From an uncultured Bacteroidales bacterium (GTDB lineage Bacteria > Bacteroidota > Bacteroidia > Bacteroidales > F082), in NCBI GenBank assembly GCA_947303395.1, contig CAMYYD010000011.1, forward strand, positions 1 through 64,000: a stretch of 64,000 nucleotides of DNA, read 5' to 3'. The translations under genes were made by a program, and so were the position numbers. Below, piece after piece: positions 19,255-27,779 of this stretch (positions within the stretch are counted from its first letter, which is position 1; each line of letters opens with the position of its first letter). Below the pieces are notes generated by a model. That model ran no database searches, was not told the origin of the DNA, and saw only the letters and a program-made list of their open reading frames with translations.

Positions 19255-20054
19255 TGAAACGCATCCTTTGCCTAACGGCATTGTTAATACTTAACAGCAT
19301 CGGTTTCGCCCAGAAAATTCCGGCGAGACCGGTGCCGCCTCGTCTTGTCAATGATTTTGCCAACATCTTGACAGACAAGCAGGAACACGCTTTGGAGCAA
19401 AAGCTTGTTGCCTACAACGACAGCACTTCAACGCAGATTTGTGTCGTTACAGTAAAGAGTTTGGACGGAGCTGATTCCAACGATTTCGCGTATCAGATTG
19501 GCGAAAAATGGGGAGTCGGAACCAAAGAAAACAACGGTGTGGTGATTCTTGTGAAACCCAAGACCGCCGACGAACTTGGCGATGTCTCAATACAAGTGGG
19601 CTACGGCATGGAACCATACGTCACCGATGCGGTTAACTATGGTATCCGCACAAAAGAGATGATTCCTGAATTCAAGGAAGGCAATTATTACAAAGGTATC
19701 GACAACGCTGTCAACGCTATAATCATGTTGGCTTCAGGAGCATACAAAAGCGACAGATACACTGGCAAAGACGGCGATGAAGCCCTCGGAGTTTTGGTTA
19801 TTTTCCTAACTCTTGTCTTCATGATTGTAGTTATAACCGCGTCACGACATGGTGGCAAAGGCGGCAAATCGTCGGGAGGCAACAACGGATTCTGGAGAGG
19901 ACTGCTGTGGGGCATACTCCTGTCAAACACCAGACGCGGTGGCGGTGGCAGCAGCTGGGGCGGCGGAGGCGGCTCCTGGGGCAGCAGCTCTGGCGGATTC
20001 GGAGGCTTCGGCGGAGGTCACTTCGGTGGCGGCGGCGGAAGCTCAAAATGGTAG
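19254..20054 (+). CDS. TPM-domain (YgcG-type) membrane protein with Gly-rich tail
   Basis: A 266-residue protein with a signal peptide (about 1-19, ending GFA), a TPM domain (about 28-160; LVNDFANILTDKQEHALEQKL, STQICVVTVKSLDG, KENNGVVILV, VSIQVGYGMEPYVTD), one membrane helix (about 180-200, VLVIFLTLVFMIVVITA) and a 50-residue tail almost wholly of Gly, Ser and Trp. Such tails are usual in the YgcG/TPM family. TPM domains in plants and some bacteria have acid-phosphatase activity, but this is not shown for this type. Coupled to lemA by a TAATG overlap, and convergent with the TonB receptor gene. Confidence 0.87.
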   Translation: MKRILCLTALLILNSIGFAQKIPARPVPPRLVNDFANILTDKQEHALEQKLVAYNDSTSTQICVVTVKSLDGADSNDFAYQIGEKWGVGTKENNGVVILVKPKTADELGDVSIQVGYGMEPYVTDAVNYGIRTKEMIPEFKEGNYYKGIDNAVNAIIMLASGAYKSDRYTGKDGDEALGVLVIFLTLVFMIVVITASRHGGKGGKSSGGNNGFWRGLLWGILLSNTRRGGGGSSWGGGGGSWGSSSGGFGGFGGGHFGGGGGSSKW

Positions 20055-20060
20055 TATCAA

Positions 20061-21926
20061 CTAGAATTTCCAGTTGATGCCACCCATGAATGTGGCACCC
20101 GGCATCGGATAGCCAGCTATTATTTCATAGTCTTGAGCCAAGAGATTCTCACCTCTCACCCACAGACTCAATCCTTTAATCACATCAAAACTCACTGAAG
20201 CATTAAGCAGACAGAAGTCTTCCTTCTGTTCGTTGTCGCCGACTTCTTTATACAAAGAATTGACATACATCAGATTAGTGTTTGCCATCCATCTGTTATA
20301 ATGGAAATCCACGCCGAAGCAGCCTTTGTATTCAGGAGCGGCGAGGACTTTATATCTCATGTGCAGGAATGAGTGATTGGTATAGACGTTCCAGTGGTTG
20401 TTGATGTGCCATGAAGCGTCCATTTCAGCACCGCAGTTCTCAATGACACCTGTATTCACGTTACGTGGTCTGCCGTCGACAGGCACAGTCTGAATCATAT
20501 TATCACCTTTAATATAAAACAAGTTTACACCATAGGTGAACGCGCCCGGACGATGTCTCCACGACAACTCATAGTTCCAAAGACGTTCCGGCTCCAGGTC
20601 TTCGTTTGAAGGCGGATACAGATACATCTCGCGCATCGTAGGATTACGGAAGCCCTTGCTTGCCATGAGTTTGATTTCACCGGTTGTTATCGGGCGAACC
20701 ACCACGCCAGCCTGCGGAACCCACTCAGAGCCAGTAACACTATGATGGTCATAACGGATACCAGCGTCAACAGTCAGCCAAGTCATTAAGTCCTGACGGA
20801 AATCGACATAGCCAGCGATCTCATCACGAGCTGACTCGCCACTCTGTTTGTTAGGAGTATCTAAAACCTCGTCGGTTTCTTTTGAAGTATAATAAGCTTT
20901 CCCATAAATATGTTGATAATCAACGCCTACGGTAATACGATTGCCTTTGAAGAATCTTGCGCTCTGATATACTGACACGCCTGTCAAAGCATCCTCTGAG
21001 CGGAAATAACGCATAGTTGGAGTTTCCGGATTGTCAGTGCCATCGTCGATTTTGTGTCTTCCGAAGTTTGAGTAAACACTGATTGCACCGCTTGTTTTCT
21101 CATAATGGTTTTCGACGGCAGCCGAGACAACGCCACGTGTAATCCACTGGTCAGCGCCATAAAGAGGCTTGAATGTCGAACCAGGATTTGAAGCGTTGAA
21201 ATGAATCAAGTTAGCGTCAACATAAGCTTTCCAATGCTCCGACATGTCGTAGCCAAGTTTCACATAACCGCCATATTGCTCAAAACCCATGCGAGGGCGA
21301 TGGTTGTCAGTGCGGTTATATTGAGCCGAAACGGTGCTGCTGAATTTTCCCTTCTTAATCTGATTTGCCACCTCAGACTGGAAAGTCCCATAGCTTCCAC
21401 CGCCAACATTAAGATTTGTCTGCACTCCATCCTCATGCATCGAGCGTGTCACGATATTGATGACGCCACCCATAGCATTACTTCCGTAAAGCATTGATGC
21501 AGGACCTCTTACAACATCAACGTGGTCGACCATCATGGTTTGATAGCTGTCGCTTATTGGGTGACCATAAATACCTTGATATTGAGGATGACCGTCGATC
21601 AACACCAGCAACTGACCCGAGCCACCGCTGATACCTCTCATATTGATACCACCAGCCGCGCCTGTCGACACGCCATAACCCATCATTGAACGGCTTGTCA
21701 CGAACACGCCAGGGACATATTGCATTACTGTAGGCAAGACACTTGGCTGATTCTGTTCAGTCAGTTCTTCCCTATCAATAACCGTTACTGTCAATGGTAA
21801 ATGTCTGATATCCACCATGTCACGAGTTCCGGTAACCACAACTTCTTTCAGCGCAACACTGTCGTTTTGGGCGAACATTGCGATGCCCGCCACAAGAAAA
21901 ACTAAAGATAAAACTAATTTTTTCAT
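20061..21926 (-). CDS. TonB-dependent outer membrane receptor
   Basis: A 621-residue outer-membrane receptor for TonB-driven uptake. A signal peptide (about 1-19, ending MFA) is followed by a TonB-box-like stretch (LKEVVVTGTRDM), the plug domain (about 38-150; QLLVLIDGHPQYQGIYG, VDVVRGPASMLYGSNAMGGVINI) and a 22-strand-type barrel ending in the terminal aromatic motif MGGINWKF. It lacks the N-terminal carboxypeptidase-like domain of SusC proteins and has no SusD neighbour, so it resembles BtuB/CirA receptors for cobalamin, siderophores or haem more than glycan receptors. There is no room for a riboswitch, since the putative promoter is only about 24 bases upstream. The substrate is unknown. 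Confidence 0.9.
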   Translation of the reverse strand: MKKLVLSLVFLVAGIAMFAQNDSVALKEVVVTGTRDMVDIRHLPLTVTVIDREELTEQNQPSVLPTVMQYVPGVFVTSRSMMGYGVSTGAAGGINMRGISGGSGQLLVLIDGHPQYQGIYGHPISDSYQTMMVDHVDVVRGPASMLYGSNAMGGVINIVTRSMHEDGVQTNLNVGGGSYGTFQSEVANQIKKGKFSSTVSAQYNRTDNHRPRMGFEQYGGYVKLGYDMSEHWKAYVDANLIHFNASNPGSTFKPLYGADQWITRGVVSAAVENHYEKTSGAISVYSNFGRHKIDDGTDNPETPTMRYFRSEDALTGVSVYQSARFFKGNRITVGVDYQHIYGKAYYTSKETDEVLDTPNKQSGESARDEIAGYVDFRQDLMTWLTVDAGIRYDHHSVTGSEWVPQAGVVVRPITTGEIKLMASKGFRNPTMREMYLYPPSNEDLEPERLWNYELSWRHRPGAFTYGVNLFYIKGDNMIQTVPVDGRPRNVNTGVIENCGAEMDASWHINNHWNVYTNHSFLHMRYKVLAAPEYKGCFGVDFHYNRWMANTNLMYVNSLYKEVGDNEQKEDFCLLNASVSFDVIKGLSLWVRGENLLAQDYEIIAGYPMPGATFMGGINWKF

Positions 21927-21949
21927 ATAAAATCACTAAAAAAACGGCA

Positions 21950-21957
21950 CAAAAATA
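21950..21957 (-). promoter_or_regulatory. Putative promoter -7 element of the TonB receptor gene (TATTTTTG)
   Basis: TATTTTTG on the minus strand, 24 bases before the receptor ATG. It is back to back with a plus-strand -7 element at 21968-21975, so the two divergent promoters overlap. Confidence 0.5.
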
Positions 21958-21967
21958 ATAAAATTAT

Positions 21968-21975
21968 TAATTTTG
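21968..21975 (+). promoter_or_regulatory. Putative promoter -7 element of ftsE (TAATTTTG)
   Basis: TAATTTTG matches TAnnTTTG and lies 17 bases before the ftsE ATG. Its upstream half overlaps the divergent TonB receptor promoter. Confidence 0.5.
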
Positions 21976-21992
21976 CACTGAATTATTTTCAT

Positions 21993-22664
21993 ATGAGTAC
22001 AGTAATTTCAATAAAGAACGGAAGCGTGTTTCAGCATGAGCGCCTGATTCTCAGTGATATAAACCTTGAGATAAACGAAGGCGAGTTTGTGTATCTTATC
22101 GGTAGAAGCGGATCGGGAAAATCATCGCTGCTGAAGACAATGTACGCTGATATTCCTGCGAAAAGCGGAGTTTTTAAGATTGCCGGATTCAATTTAAACG
22201 ACATAAAACGCAAGGACATACCGATGCTGAGGCGAAAAATCGGCATAGTATTTCAGGATTTCCAGCTTCTTTACGACAGAAATGTTGAGCAAAACCTATC
22301 GTTTGTGCTTAAAGCGACAGGTTGGGACGATGAATCGGGCATCAGCAAACGCATCGATGAAGTACTGCAACTTGTTGGTCTTCAAGGCAAAAGAAAGTCA
22401 ATGCCGCATCAACTTTCAGGCGGAGAGCAACAGAGCGTAGCTATTGCCAGGGCGTTGCTCAACAGTCCGAGTGTCATTTTGGCAGACGAGCCAACGGGCA
22501 ACCTCGACCCTGAGACAACCAACGACATCATGAAGTTAATCATGAAGATTCGCGACAACGGCACCACCATTTTGATGGCGACTCACAACTATAATCTGAT
22601 TTTGAAATATCCATCGCGCGTGATAAGCTGCGCCAACGGCACAATCACCGAATCAGCCAAGTAA
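21993..22664 (+). CDS. ftsE: Cell-division ABC transporter ATP-binding protein FtsE
   Basis: FtsE is the ATPase that, with the membrane protein FtsX, activates peptidoglycan hydrolases at the septum. The 223-residue protein is a compact ABC ATPase: Walker A GRSGSGKS at 37-44, Q-loop in GIVFQDFQLLYDRNVEQNL, signature LSGGEQQSVAIARALL, Walker B VILADEPTGNLDPET, and the switch histidine in MATHNYNL. The DFQLL(Y/L)DR pattern favours FtsE over LolD. No ftsX lies next to it. The 3' end overlaps the convergent glycosyltransferase gene by 12 bases. Confidence 0.85.
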   Translation: MSTVISIKNGSVFQHERLILSDINLEINEGEFVYLIGRSGSGKSSLLKTMYADIPAKSGVFKIAGFNLNDIKRKDIPMLRRKIGIVFQDFQLLYDRNVEQNLSFVLKATGWDDESGISKRIDEVLQLVGLQGKRKSMPHQLSGGEQQSVAIARALLNSPSVILADEPTGNLDPETTNDIMKLIMKIRDNGTTILMATHNYNLILKYPSRVISCANGTITESAK

Positions 22665-23783
22665 CTCGACGAGTTTGTCGGTAGAACGAGAAGAATTGTA
22701 GAAAGCGTCCATCCTACTCTTTCTTATCTCGACCTGTTCTTCAACGAAAGGCTTCGTCATGAGGTCGGCGACAACGGTTTTGATCTCGTCAGCAGTGTTG
22801 GCCACAATGCATAAGTCATTGATATCCAAGCCTTCAACCATCTTATCATTGACAACACAATAACGGCCGTTAAACAAGGCGTTCAACAACTTCAGTTTTA
22901 AACCTGTAGCCTGGGCAGTGACAAGAATATTGATATGCGCATTACGGATTAGTTTCTGCAAAACATCATCTTCAGGATTCTCGACAAGCTCTACATTACG
23001 TTCATTATCAATAATTTTCACCAGATGATGAGGCGGATTCATACCTGCGATTATCAGTTTGATGCCAGTACCTTTAAACACCTCATTTATCAGAAATTCT
23101 GCAGCGTTGTAATTCTCTGATACATCGAGACTTCCATGATAAAGCACATAATCGCCCTGACCTTCGAGCACATTAACCTTGTCGAAGCCAGCGTAAGCAG
23201 GAATCAGGTAAACGTTATCGTAAGTTCCTTTGAAATACTCGTAATCTTTATTTGAGATAGCCAGGATTCCGGTAGCTTTTGCCAATATCGATTCAAACTT
23301 GCGCAGTTTTCTTGACTCAATTCTCAAAAAGAGTTTTTTGCGCATGTTTTTCTCCGTCTCCGCAAGATAACGATAATACTCGTGTTCAACGTTATGCGTG
23401 CGCACAAAAATCTTGCGGTTTTGCATTCTTGGGTCGAGCAAAACGCTGCACGAATGCAGTCCTTCGAGGATTATCGGATAGTCGTCTTTTATCAGATCAC
23501 GAATCAAATCCTCTGATGTTCTTGACGTTACGATAAACGGCTTCTTGCTGAAAAAGTTCACGAACGACATGTCGCGTTTGTAATAATGCGTCGATTCGCA
23601 CAACGCCTCGAGCCGCTCGCTTCGCTCGCGGCCCCCGTACTCAAAACAATGGAAATGAACCCTGAAACCACGCTCCACCAGCGCCTTGAGCTTGAAAAAC
23701 ACGTCGATGACACCACCGTAGTTCACCGGACACGGGATGTCGAAACTAACTATATGTATATGATTATCAAACGTATTTCTCAT
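22653..23783 (-). CDS. Glycosyltransferase, GT4-like (second of pair)
   Basis: A 376-residue GT-B-type glycosyltransferase, probably acting on a cell-surface glycan. It begins with HIVSFDIPCPVNYGGVIDVFFK, a donor-domain start with a glycine pair, and has RTHNVEHEYYRYLAE in the N-terminal half, then ILVTAQATGLKLKLLNALFNGRYCVVND in the C-terminal half; the typical ExG/EE motif is not clear. Its first 17 bases overlap the upstream glycosyltransferase gene, so the two are co-transcribed. A segment reading GGRERSERLEALC is encoded by a GC-rich repeat-like stretch (23611-23631). Acceptor and donor sugar are unknown. Confidence 0.8.
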   Translation of the reverse strand: MRNTFDNHIHIVSFDIPCPVNYGGVIDVFFKLKALVERGFRVHFHCFEYGGRERSERLEALCESTHYYKRDMSFVNFFSKKPFIVTSRTSEDLIRDLIKDDYPIILEGLHSCSVLLDPRMQNRKIFVRTHNVEHEYYRYLAETEKNMRKKLFLRIESRKLRKFESILAKATGILAISNKDYEYFKGTYDNVYLIPAYAGFDKVNVLEGQGDYVLYHGSLDVSENYNAAEFLINEVFKGTGIKLIIAGMNPPHHLVKIIDNERNVELVENPEDDVLQKLIRNAHINILVTAQATGLKLKLLNALFNGRYCVVNDKMVEGLDINDLCIVANTADEIKTVVADLMTKPFVEEQVEIRKSRMDAFYNSSRSTDKLVELLG

Positions 23784-24891
23784 ATATTTTCAGCAGAACC
23801 TCTTCTTCATTTTCCCAACAAAGCTCCTGCGCCGCAAATTTAAGATTATTTTTCCATAACTCCAAACTCTTTTCATCATTTAAAGATTTTTGGATTGTTG
23901 CAGCAATGGTCTCAGAATCGTGATTCTCGATGAAAGTGCCTATGTCATAACGAGTTATGATTCGTTCAATCTCAGTAAGATGCGATGCGACGATTGGCAC
24001 ACCAGCCTGAATGTAATCGAACAATTTGTTCGGCAGACTGAAACGGTAATTCAGATTTGTGTCCTTGTCGAGAGTGAAACCAAGTTCGGCCAGCTGCGTA
24101 ATCGCCATCATTTTCTGATAAGGCATGCGAGGGAAAAACTTCACTCGGTCGTCCCAATTATTAGCAGCGACTTTCTCTTTCAAAACAGGCAGCACATCTC
24201 CCCCACCGATTATAACCAACTGACAATCATCAAGATATGCCATTGCATCGACAAGTTCTTCCGAGCCTCGATGAATGTTGATTCCAGAACCTTGTAGCAC
24301 TAAAATGTGCTTGTTCGGGTCGAGACCAGCTTCCTCTCGAGAAGCAGGTGCAGGCAACATTTTGCGCATCGGAATGTTGCGGATAACATGCACTTTTATG
24401 CCATATTTTTCGTGGAAAAGCTCAGCAATCGATTGGCAAACCGTTATCATCTCGGGCAATTTCGGCACAACATATTCCTCGATGCGTTTCCAAACACGCT
24501 GAACCTTCGGTCGGCTCACCAATTCAGGCACCTCGGTGAAATATTCATGGCTGTCGTAAATCAGCGGAATGCGTTTCAGTTTTGAAATCCAAAAGTTTGG
24601 CAATAAAGTATCCAAATCGTTGGATAACAGACAGTTGCAACGATGAAACAGCAAAAATATGAATAATCTGATATTGAATTCGGCATAAAATAACGGACCT
24701 TTCTCGAACAGCAGCTTCATGCGATGTGATTTGTACGGCCGTTCATCCATTGGAGGTGATTTACGCTGACGGCGACCCACAAGAAGCACCTCAAACCCCG
24801 CCTTTTGCAGGGTCAAGCACGACTTGTTGACACGCTGATCGGTCACTAAGTCGTTGATTACCGATACGATAACACGTTTCAAAGTGGTCAA
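23767..24891 (-). CDS. Glycosyltransferase family 4 protein (first of pair)
   Basis: A 374-residue GT4-type glycosyltransferase. It starts RVIVSVINDLVTDQRVNKSCLTLQ (typical N-terminal Rossmann half), contains the acceptor-side motif PLIYDSHEYFTEVPEL, and the C-terminal donor half has ILVLQGSGINIHRGSEELVDAM, FPRMPYQKMMAITQLAELGF and NYRFSLPNKLFDYIQAGVPIVAS, with the expected Pro-Asn-Lys and Glu/Asp region. It overlaps the next glycosyltransferase by 17 bases and diverges from murB. A role in surface polysaccharide or glycoprotein synthesis is an inference. Confidence 0.85.
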   Translation of the reverse strand: MTTLKRVIVSVINDLVTDQRVNKSCLTLQKAGFEVLLVGRRQRKSPPMDERPYKSHRMKLLFEKGPLFYAEFNIRLFIFLLFHRCNCLLSNDLDTLLPNFWISKLKRIPLIYDSHEYFTEVPELVSRPKVQRVWKRIEEYVVPKLPEMITVCQSIAELFHEKYGIKVHVIRNIPMRKMLPAPASREEAGLDPNKHILVLQGSGINIHRGSEELVDAMAYLDDCQLVIIGGGDVLPVLKEKVAANNWDDRVKFFPRMPYQKMMAITQLAELGFTLDKDTNLNYRFSLPNKLFDYIQAGVPIVASHLTEIERIITRYDIGTFIENHDSETIAATIQKSLNDEKSLELWKNNLKFAAQELCWENEEEVLLKIYEKYV

Positions 24892-24967
24892 AATTTCAAG
24901 CTATAAAATTACAGATTTTTCTATTGTCGTTTGCAAATTTTCTTTATTTTTGAAAAAAATTTCGGAA

Positions 24968-26059
24968 ATGGAGAAAAATTTTTCATTGCGCGAGCTGAAT
25001 ACATTTGGTTTTGACATCAGAGCACGGTATTTTCAGGAATTAAAAACGATGGATGATATCCACAAATTGATTGACAATCCTGAATTTATCGCCTGTAGAG
25101 ACGCGATTCATCGCGTCTTGATTCTCAGTGGCGGCAGCAATATCCTTTTCTCCAATGAGTTTTTTGATGGTTTTGTGGTCTATCCCAACCTAAAAGGCAT
25201 TGAAACACTGGATGAAAACGACGAAACAGTGAAGATTCGCTGCTATTGCGGTGAGGTGTGGAAAGATTTTGTCGATTACACCGTTTCGAAAGGTCTTTAC
25301 GGATTGGAGAACCTCGCCGACATTCCAGGCAAGGTCGGTGCAGCGCCAGTACAAAACATCGGAGCGTATGGCGCAGAAGTGAAAGACACTGTATATCAAG
25401 TACATACAATTGATTTAACAACAGGCGAAACCAAGGTTTTTAGCAATGAAGAATGCCATTTTTCGTATCGAGATTCCGTTTTTAAGGAATTGATTTCCCA
25501 AAGGACAACGCATGCGTTGTCCCAACGGGATGACAAATCATTACCCGTAGGTACAAGGCATGCCTTGTACCTGATTTTCGCCGTCGATTTCGTTTTGAAA
25601 AAACGTGGTGAATTAAAATTGGATTACGGAAATATCCGTAATTATTTGATTAACAATAATATAACCAATCCGACGATTCAAGATGTCGCCGCGACAGTGA
25701 AGGCGATTCGTGCAGAGAAGTTACCCGAAGTTGGAGTCGTAGGCAGCGTCGGAAGTTTCTTCCAAAATGCGATTGTTTCAATAGATAAATATCTGAAAAT
25801 TAAGGAATTATATCCAAATGTGCCGTCATATCCGGTTGATAACAATTTCATCAAAATCCCATCAGGTTGGTTAATCGACCGTGCAGGTTGGAAAGGCCAT
25901 CGTGAAAACCACGTTGGAGTTTGGGACAAGCAGGCGCTCGTTTTGGTCCACTACGGTGGCGGCAAACCTCAAGAAATTCTGGATTTGATGAAGAAAATCC
26001 AGGAATCGGTTTACAACAAGTTTGGAATTGAAATCAATCCGGAGGTGAATATTATATAA
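24968..26059 (+). CDS. murB: UDP-N-acetylenolpyruvoylglucosamine reductase, with palindrome-encoded insertions
   Basis: MurB reduces UDP-GlcNAc-enolpyruvate to UDP-MurNAc with FAD and NADPH in peptidoglycan synthesis. The start at 24968 gives [20 protein letters not shown], the usual MurB beginning; an in-frame start at 24854 would add 38 unrelated residues and overlap the divergent glycosyltransferase. The 363-residue protein has LSGGSNILF, the FAD-binding [44 protein letters not shown] and [12 protein letters not shown]. Two segments look foreign: CRDAIHRV (43-50), just before the flavin loop, and about 25 residues (near 177-202) between VFKEL and IFAVDF. Both are encoded by palindromes (25094-25118 and 25503-25572) and keep the frame. 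Without them the length falls near the family norm. The 3' end overlaps pyrD by eight bases. Confidence 0.93.
   Translation: MEKNFSLRELNTFGFDIRARYFQELKTMDDIHKLIDNPEFIACRDAIHRVLILSGGSNILFSNEFFDGFVVYPNLKGIETLDENDETVKIRCYCGEVWKDFVDYTVSKGLYGLENLADIPGKVGAAPVQNIGAYGAEVKDTVYQVHTIDLTTGETKVFSNEECHFSYRDSVFKELISQRTTHALSQRDDKSLPVGTRHALYLIFAVDFVLKKRGELKLDYGNIRNYLINNNITNPTIQDVAATVKAIRAEKLPEVGVVGSVGSFFQNAIVSIDKYLKIKELYPNVPSYPVDNNFIKIPSGWLIDRAGWKGHRENHVGVWDKQALVLVHYGGGKPQEILDLMKKIQESVYNKFGIEINPEVNII
25094..25118 (+). repeat. GTAGAGACGC palindrome inside murB (in-frame)
   Basis: AGACGCGA (25099-25106) and TCGCGTCT (25111-25118) pair around a TTCA loop; the outer TGTAG is kept only on the left. The copy encodes CRDAIHRV in murB. 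The core and loop match the copy in pyrK at 27315-27340. Confidence 0.85.
25503..25572 (+). repeat. Triple-hairpin palindromic insertion inside murB
   Basis: Three palindromes lie in a row. A perfect 20-bp one (25503-25522, half GGACAACGCA) is followed by a hairpin with arms ACGGGATGA and TCAT..CCCGT (25525-25548) and a perfect 24-bp one (25549-25572, half AGGTACAAGGCA). Together they encode [20 protein letters not shown] plus a few residues, in frame, in a region where MurB homologs normally run straight from the YRDSxFK motif into the next strand. Confidence 0.85.
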
Positions 26060-26963
26060 TCATTCCCCCGACCAGCTCATTCACATCCTTTACCCCATGC
26101 CTTTCGCAATATTCTGCAATGCCTTTTGCGACTTTTGCGGAGATAGAAGGATCGATGAAGTTGGCGGTACCAATTTGAATTGCTGAGGCTCCAGCGAGCA
26201 GGAATTCTATAGCGTCGGTGGCTGAGGAGATGCCTCCAAGTCCGATTACAGGAATCTTCACGGCCTTGGCAACTTGCCAAACCATACGCAAAGCCACAGG
26301 CTTCACGCAAGCGCCTGATAATCCGCCAGTTACCATCGAAAGTATTGGCTTTCTTGTCTCGGCATCGATTGCCATACCAAGCAACGTATTAATTAAGGAG
26401 ACTGAGTCAGCGCCAGCGGATTCTGCAGCGAGCGCGATCTCTGCTATGTTTGTGACATTCGGCGAAAGCTTCACCATCAAATGTTTGTGGTAAACCTCAC
26501 GAACCGCTTTTGTCACCTGTTCGATGCCTGAACATGTCACGCCAAACGCCATACCGCCTTGTTTCACGTTGGGACATGAAACATTCAACTCGATGGCAGG
26601 GATATTGTCAAGAGCATCAATCTTGGCGGCTGCAGTTACGTAATCGTCTATGTTTGAGCCACTTACGTTTACAATGACATTGGTTTCAAAATGTCTGATC
26701 CTTGGATAAATCGTTTCTATAAAATAATCTACACCTTTGTTTTGAAGTCCCACGCAGTTAAGCATCCCCATTGGCGTTTCGGCCATTCTCGGATAATGAT
26801 TGCCTTCACGGTGATGCAAGGTGGTGCCCTTCACAATGACGCCTCCAAGTTCTGAAAGGTCAACAAAATCAGAATATTCCTCGCCGTATCCGAAGGTTCC
26901 CGACGCTGTCATGACGGGGTTTTTCAAGGTCAGACCCTTGAGTTTGATTTCTGTCTTTACCAT
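26052..26963 (-). CDS. pyrD: Dihydroorotate dehydrogenase B, catalytic subunit
   Basis: PyrD oxidises dihydroorotate to orotate in pyrimidine synthesis. The 303-residue protein is the class 1B FMN subunit: [56 protein letters not shown], the active-site cysteine in [23 protein letters not shown], and the FMN phosphate site [28 protein letters not shown]. Class 1B enzymes need the PyrK partner, whose gene lies directly upstream and overlaps by seven bases. The 3' end overlaps convergent murB by eight bases. Confidence 0.95.
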   Translation of the reverse strand: MVKTEIKLKGLTLKNPVMTASGTFGYGEEYSDFVDLSELGGVIVKGTTLHHREGNHYPRMAETPMGMLNCVGLQNKGVDYFIETIYPRIRHFETNVIVNVSGSNIDDYVTAAAKIDALDNIPAIELNVSCPNVKQGGMAFGVTCSGIEQVTKAVREVYHKHLMVKLSPNVTNIAEIALAAESAGADSVSLINTLLGMAIDAETRKPILSMVTGGLSGACVKPVALRMVWQVAKAVKIPVIGLGGISSATDAIEFLLAGASAIQIGTANFIDPSISAKVAKGIAEYCERHGVKDVNELVGGMII

Positions 26964-27736
26964 AGCAACCTCTCAATATTAAAAACCGGACCTTCTTTAC
27001 AGACGCACAAATTGCCTTCCTTGGTGTTCTCCACGCAGCACAAGCAGGCTCCGATGCCGCATGCCATCTGATTTTCGAGCGAGACCTCGCACCAGATGCC
27101 TTTTTCTCTTGCGACCTTAGCCACAGCTTTCATCATCGGCATCGGTCCGCAAGCGTATATCTTATTGATTTTCATCGTATTCCAAAGGCTGTGGTCGGTA
27201 ACAAAACCTTTCTCACCTAAAGAACCGTCGTTGGTGGTGATGAAAACGTCGCCAACAGAACGGAAACGGTCTAACAACATAAGGTCGGAATCCGTTCTGC
27301 CCCCTAATAGGAATGAGATGCGATGAATCGCATCTCTACACGAAATATTGGATTGTATCGTTTTCGCAAAATATAGCAAGGGTGCAATTCCGATTCCGCC
27401 ACCTATTAATAATACGTTGTCGTCCTTTTCCGGCATGGTGAATCCGTTACCCAACGGCAGCACGATGTTCACATTCGCACCAACAGATAAAGCACAAAGG
27501 GTTTTTGTGCCTTCGTGCTTTTCCTGGATTAACAAATCTATTGTATTATTCTGATAATCAACGTCGTGGATAGAAATCGGGCGACGCAGATATGCCTTGT
27601 CGCAACCGTCAACGCGAACGTTTGCAAACTGACCGCCACGGATTTCAGGCAACGGCGTTGATGATTTCAATTTCAACAACGCCGCACGCTGAAATGTCTG
27701 CTTATCAATTACAACGAAATCAATTATTTGTTTCAT
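26957..27736 (-). CDS. pyrK: Dihydroorotate dehydrogenase B, electron-transfer subunit, with palindrome-encoded insertion
   Basis: PyrK passes electrons from PyrD to NAD+ through FAD and a 2Fe-2S cluster. The 259-residue protein shows the FAD site ([11 protein letters not shown]), the NAD-binding [17 protein letters not shown], and the cluster cysteines in [15 protein letters not shown] with CVCKEGPVF near the C terminus. Between [11 protein letters not shown] and [10 protein letters not shown], homologs have a short linker; here it carries [10 protein letters not shown], encoded by a palindrome at 27315-27340 that also occurs in murB. The frame is kept and all cofactor motifs are intact, so the enzyme is probably active. 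It precedes and overlaps pyrD. Confidence 0.93.
   Translation of the reverse strand: MKQIIDFVVIDKQTFQRAALLKLKSSTPLPEIRGGQFANVRVDGCDKAYLRRPISIHDVDYQNNTIDLLIQEKHEGTKTLCALSVGANVNIVLPLGNGFTMPEKDDNVLLIGGGIGIAPLLYFAKTIQSNISCRDAIHRISFLLGGRTDSDLMLLDRFRSVGDVFITTNDGSLGEKGFVTDHSLWNTMKINKIYACGPMPMMKAVAKVAREKGIWCEVSLENQMACGIGACLCCVENTKEGNLCVCKEGPVFNIERLLW
27315..27340 (-). repeat. GTAGAGATGC palindrome inside pyrK (in-frame)
   Basis: On the minus strand TGTAGAGATGCGA is followed by TTCA and TCGCATCTC. The nine-bp arms pair perfectly. The C-to-T change in the left arm is matched by a G-to-A change in the right arm relative to the murB copy, so pairing is preserved. The copy encodes CRDAIHRI, starting at PyrK residue 133, in the same frame and orientation as in murB. 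Confidence 0.85.
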
Positions 27737-27779
27737 GCTACTAAACGACTAAAGTCTAAGGTCTAACGACTAATGTCTA
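27737..27779. repeat. Degenerate GACTAAA heptamer array
   Basis: The gap between the pyrK start and the DUF5606 stop is built from imperfect copies of GACTAAA, GACTAAT and AGTCTAA. A similar array lies at 43861-43917. Confidence 0.6.

Noticed and set aside
21926..21993. Cobalamin or other riboswitch upstream of the TonB receptor
   Set aside because: The gap is only 66 bp and shared with the divergent ftsE promoter; there is no space for a riboswitch fold.
24854..24967. N-terminal extension of murB from an ATG at 24854
   Set aside because: It would overlap the divergent glycosyltransferase start and add residues not seen in MurB; ATG 24968 gives the standard N terminus.
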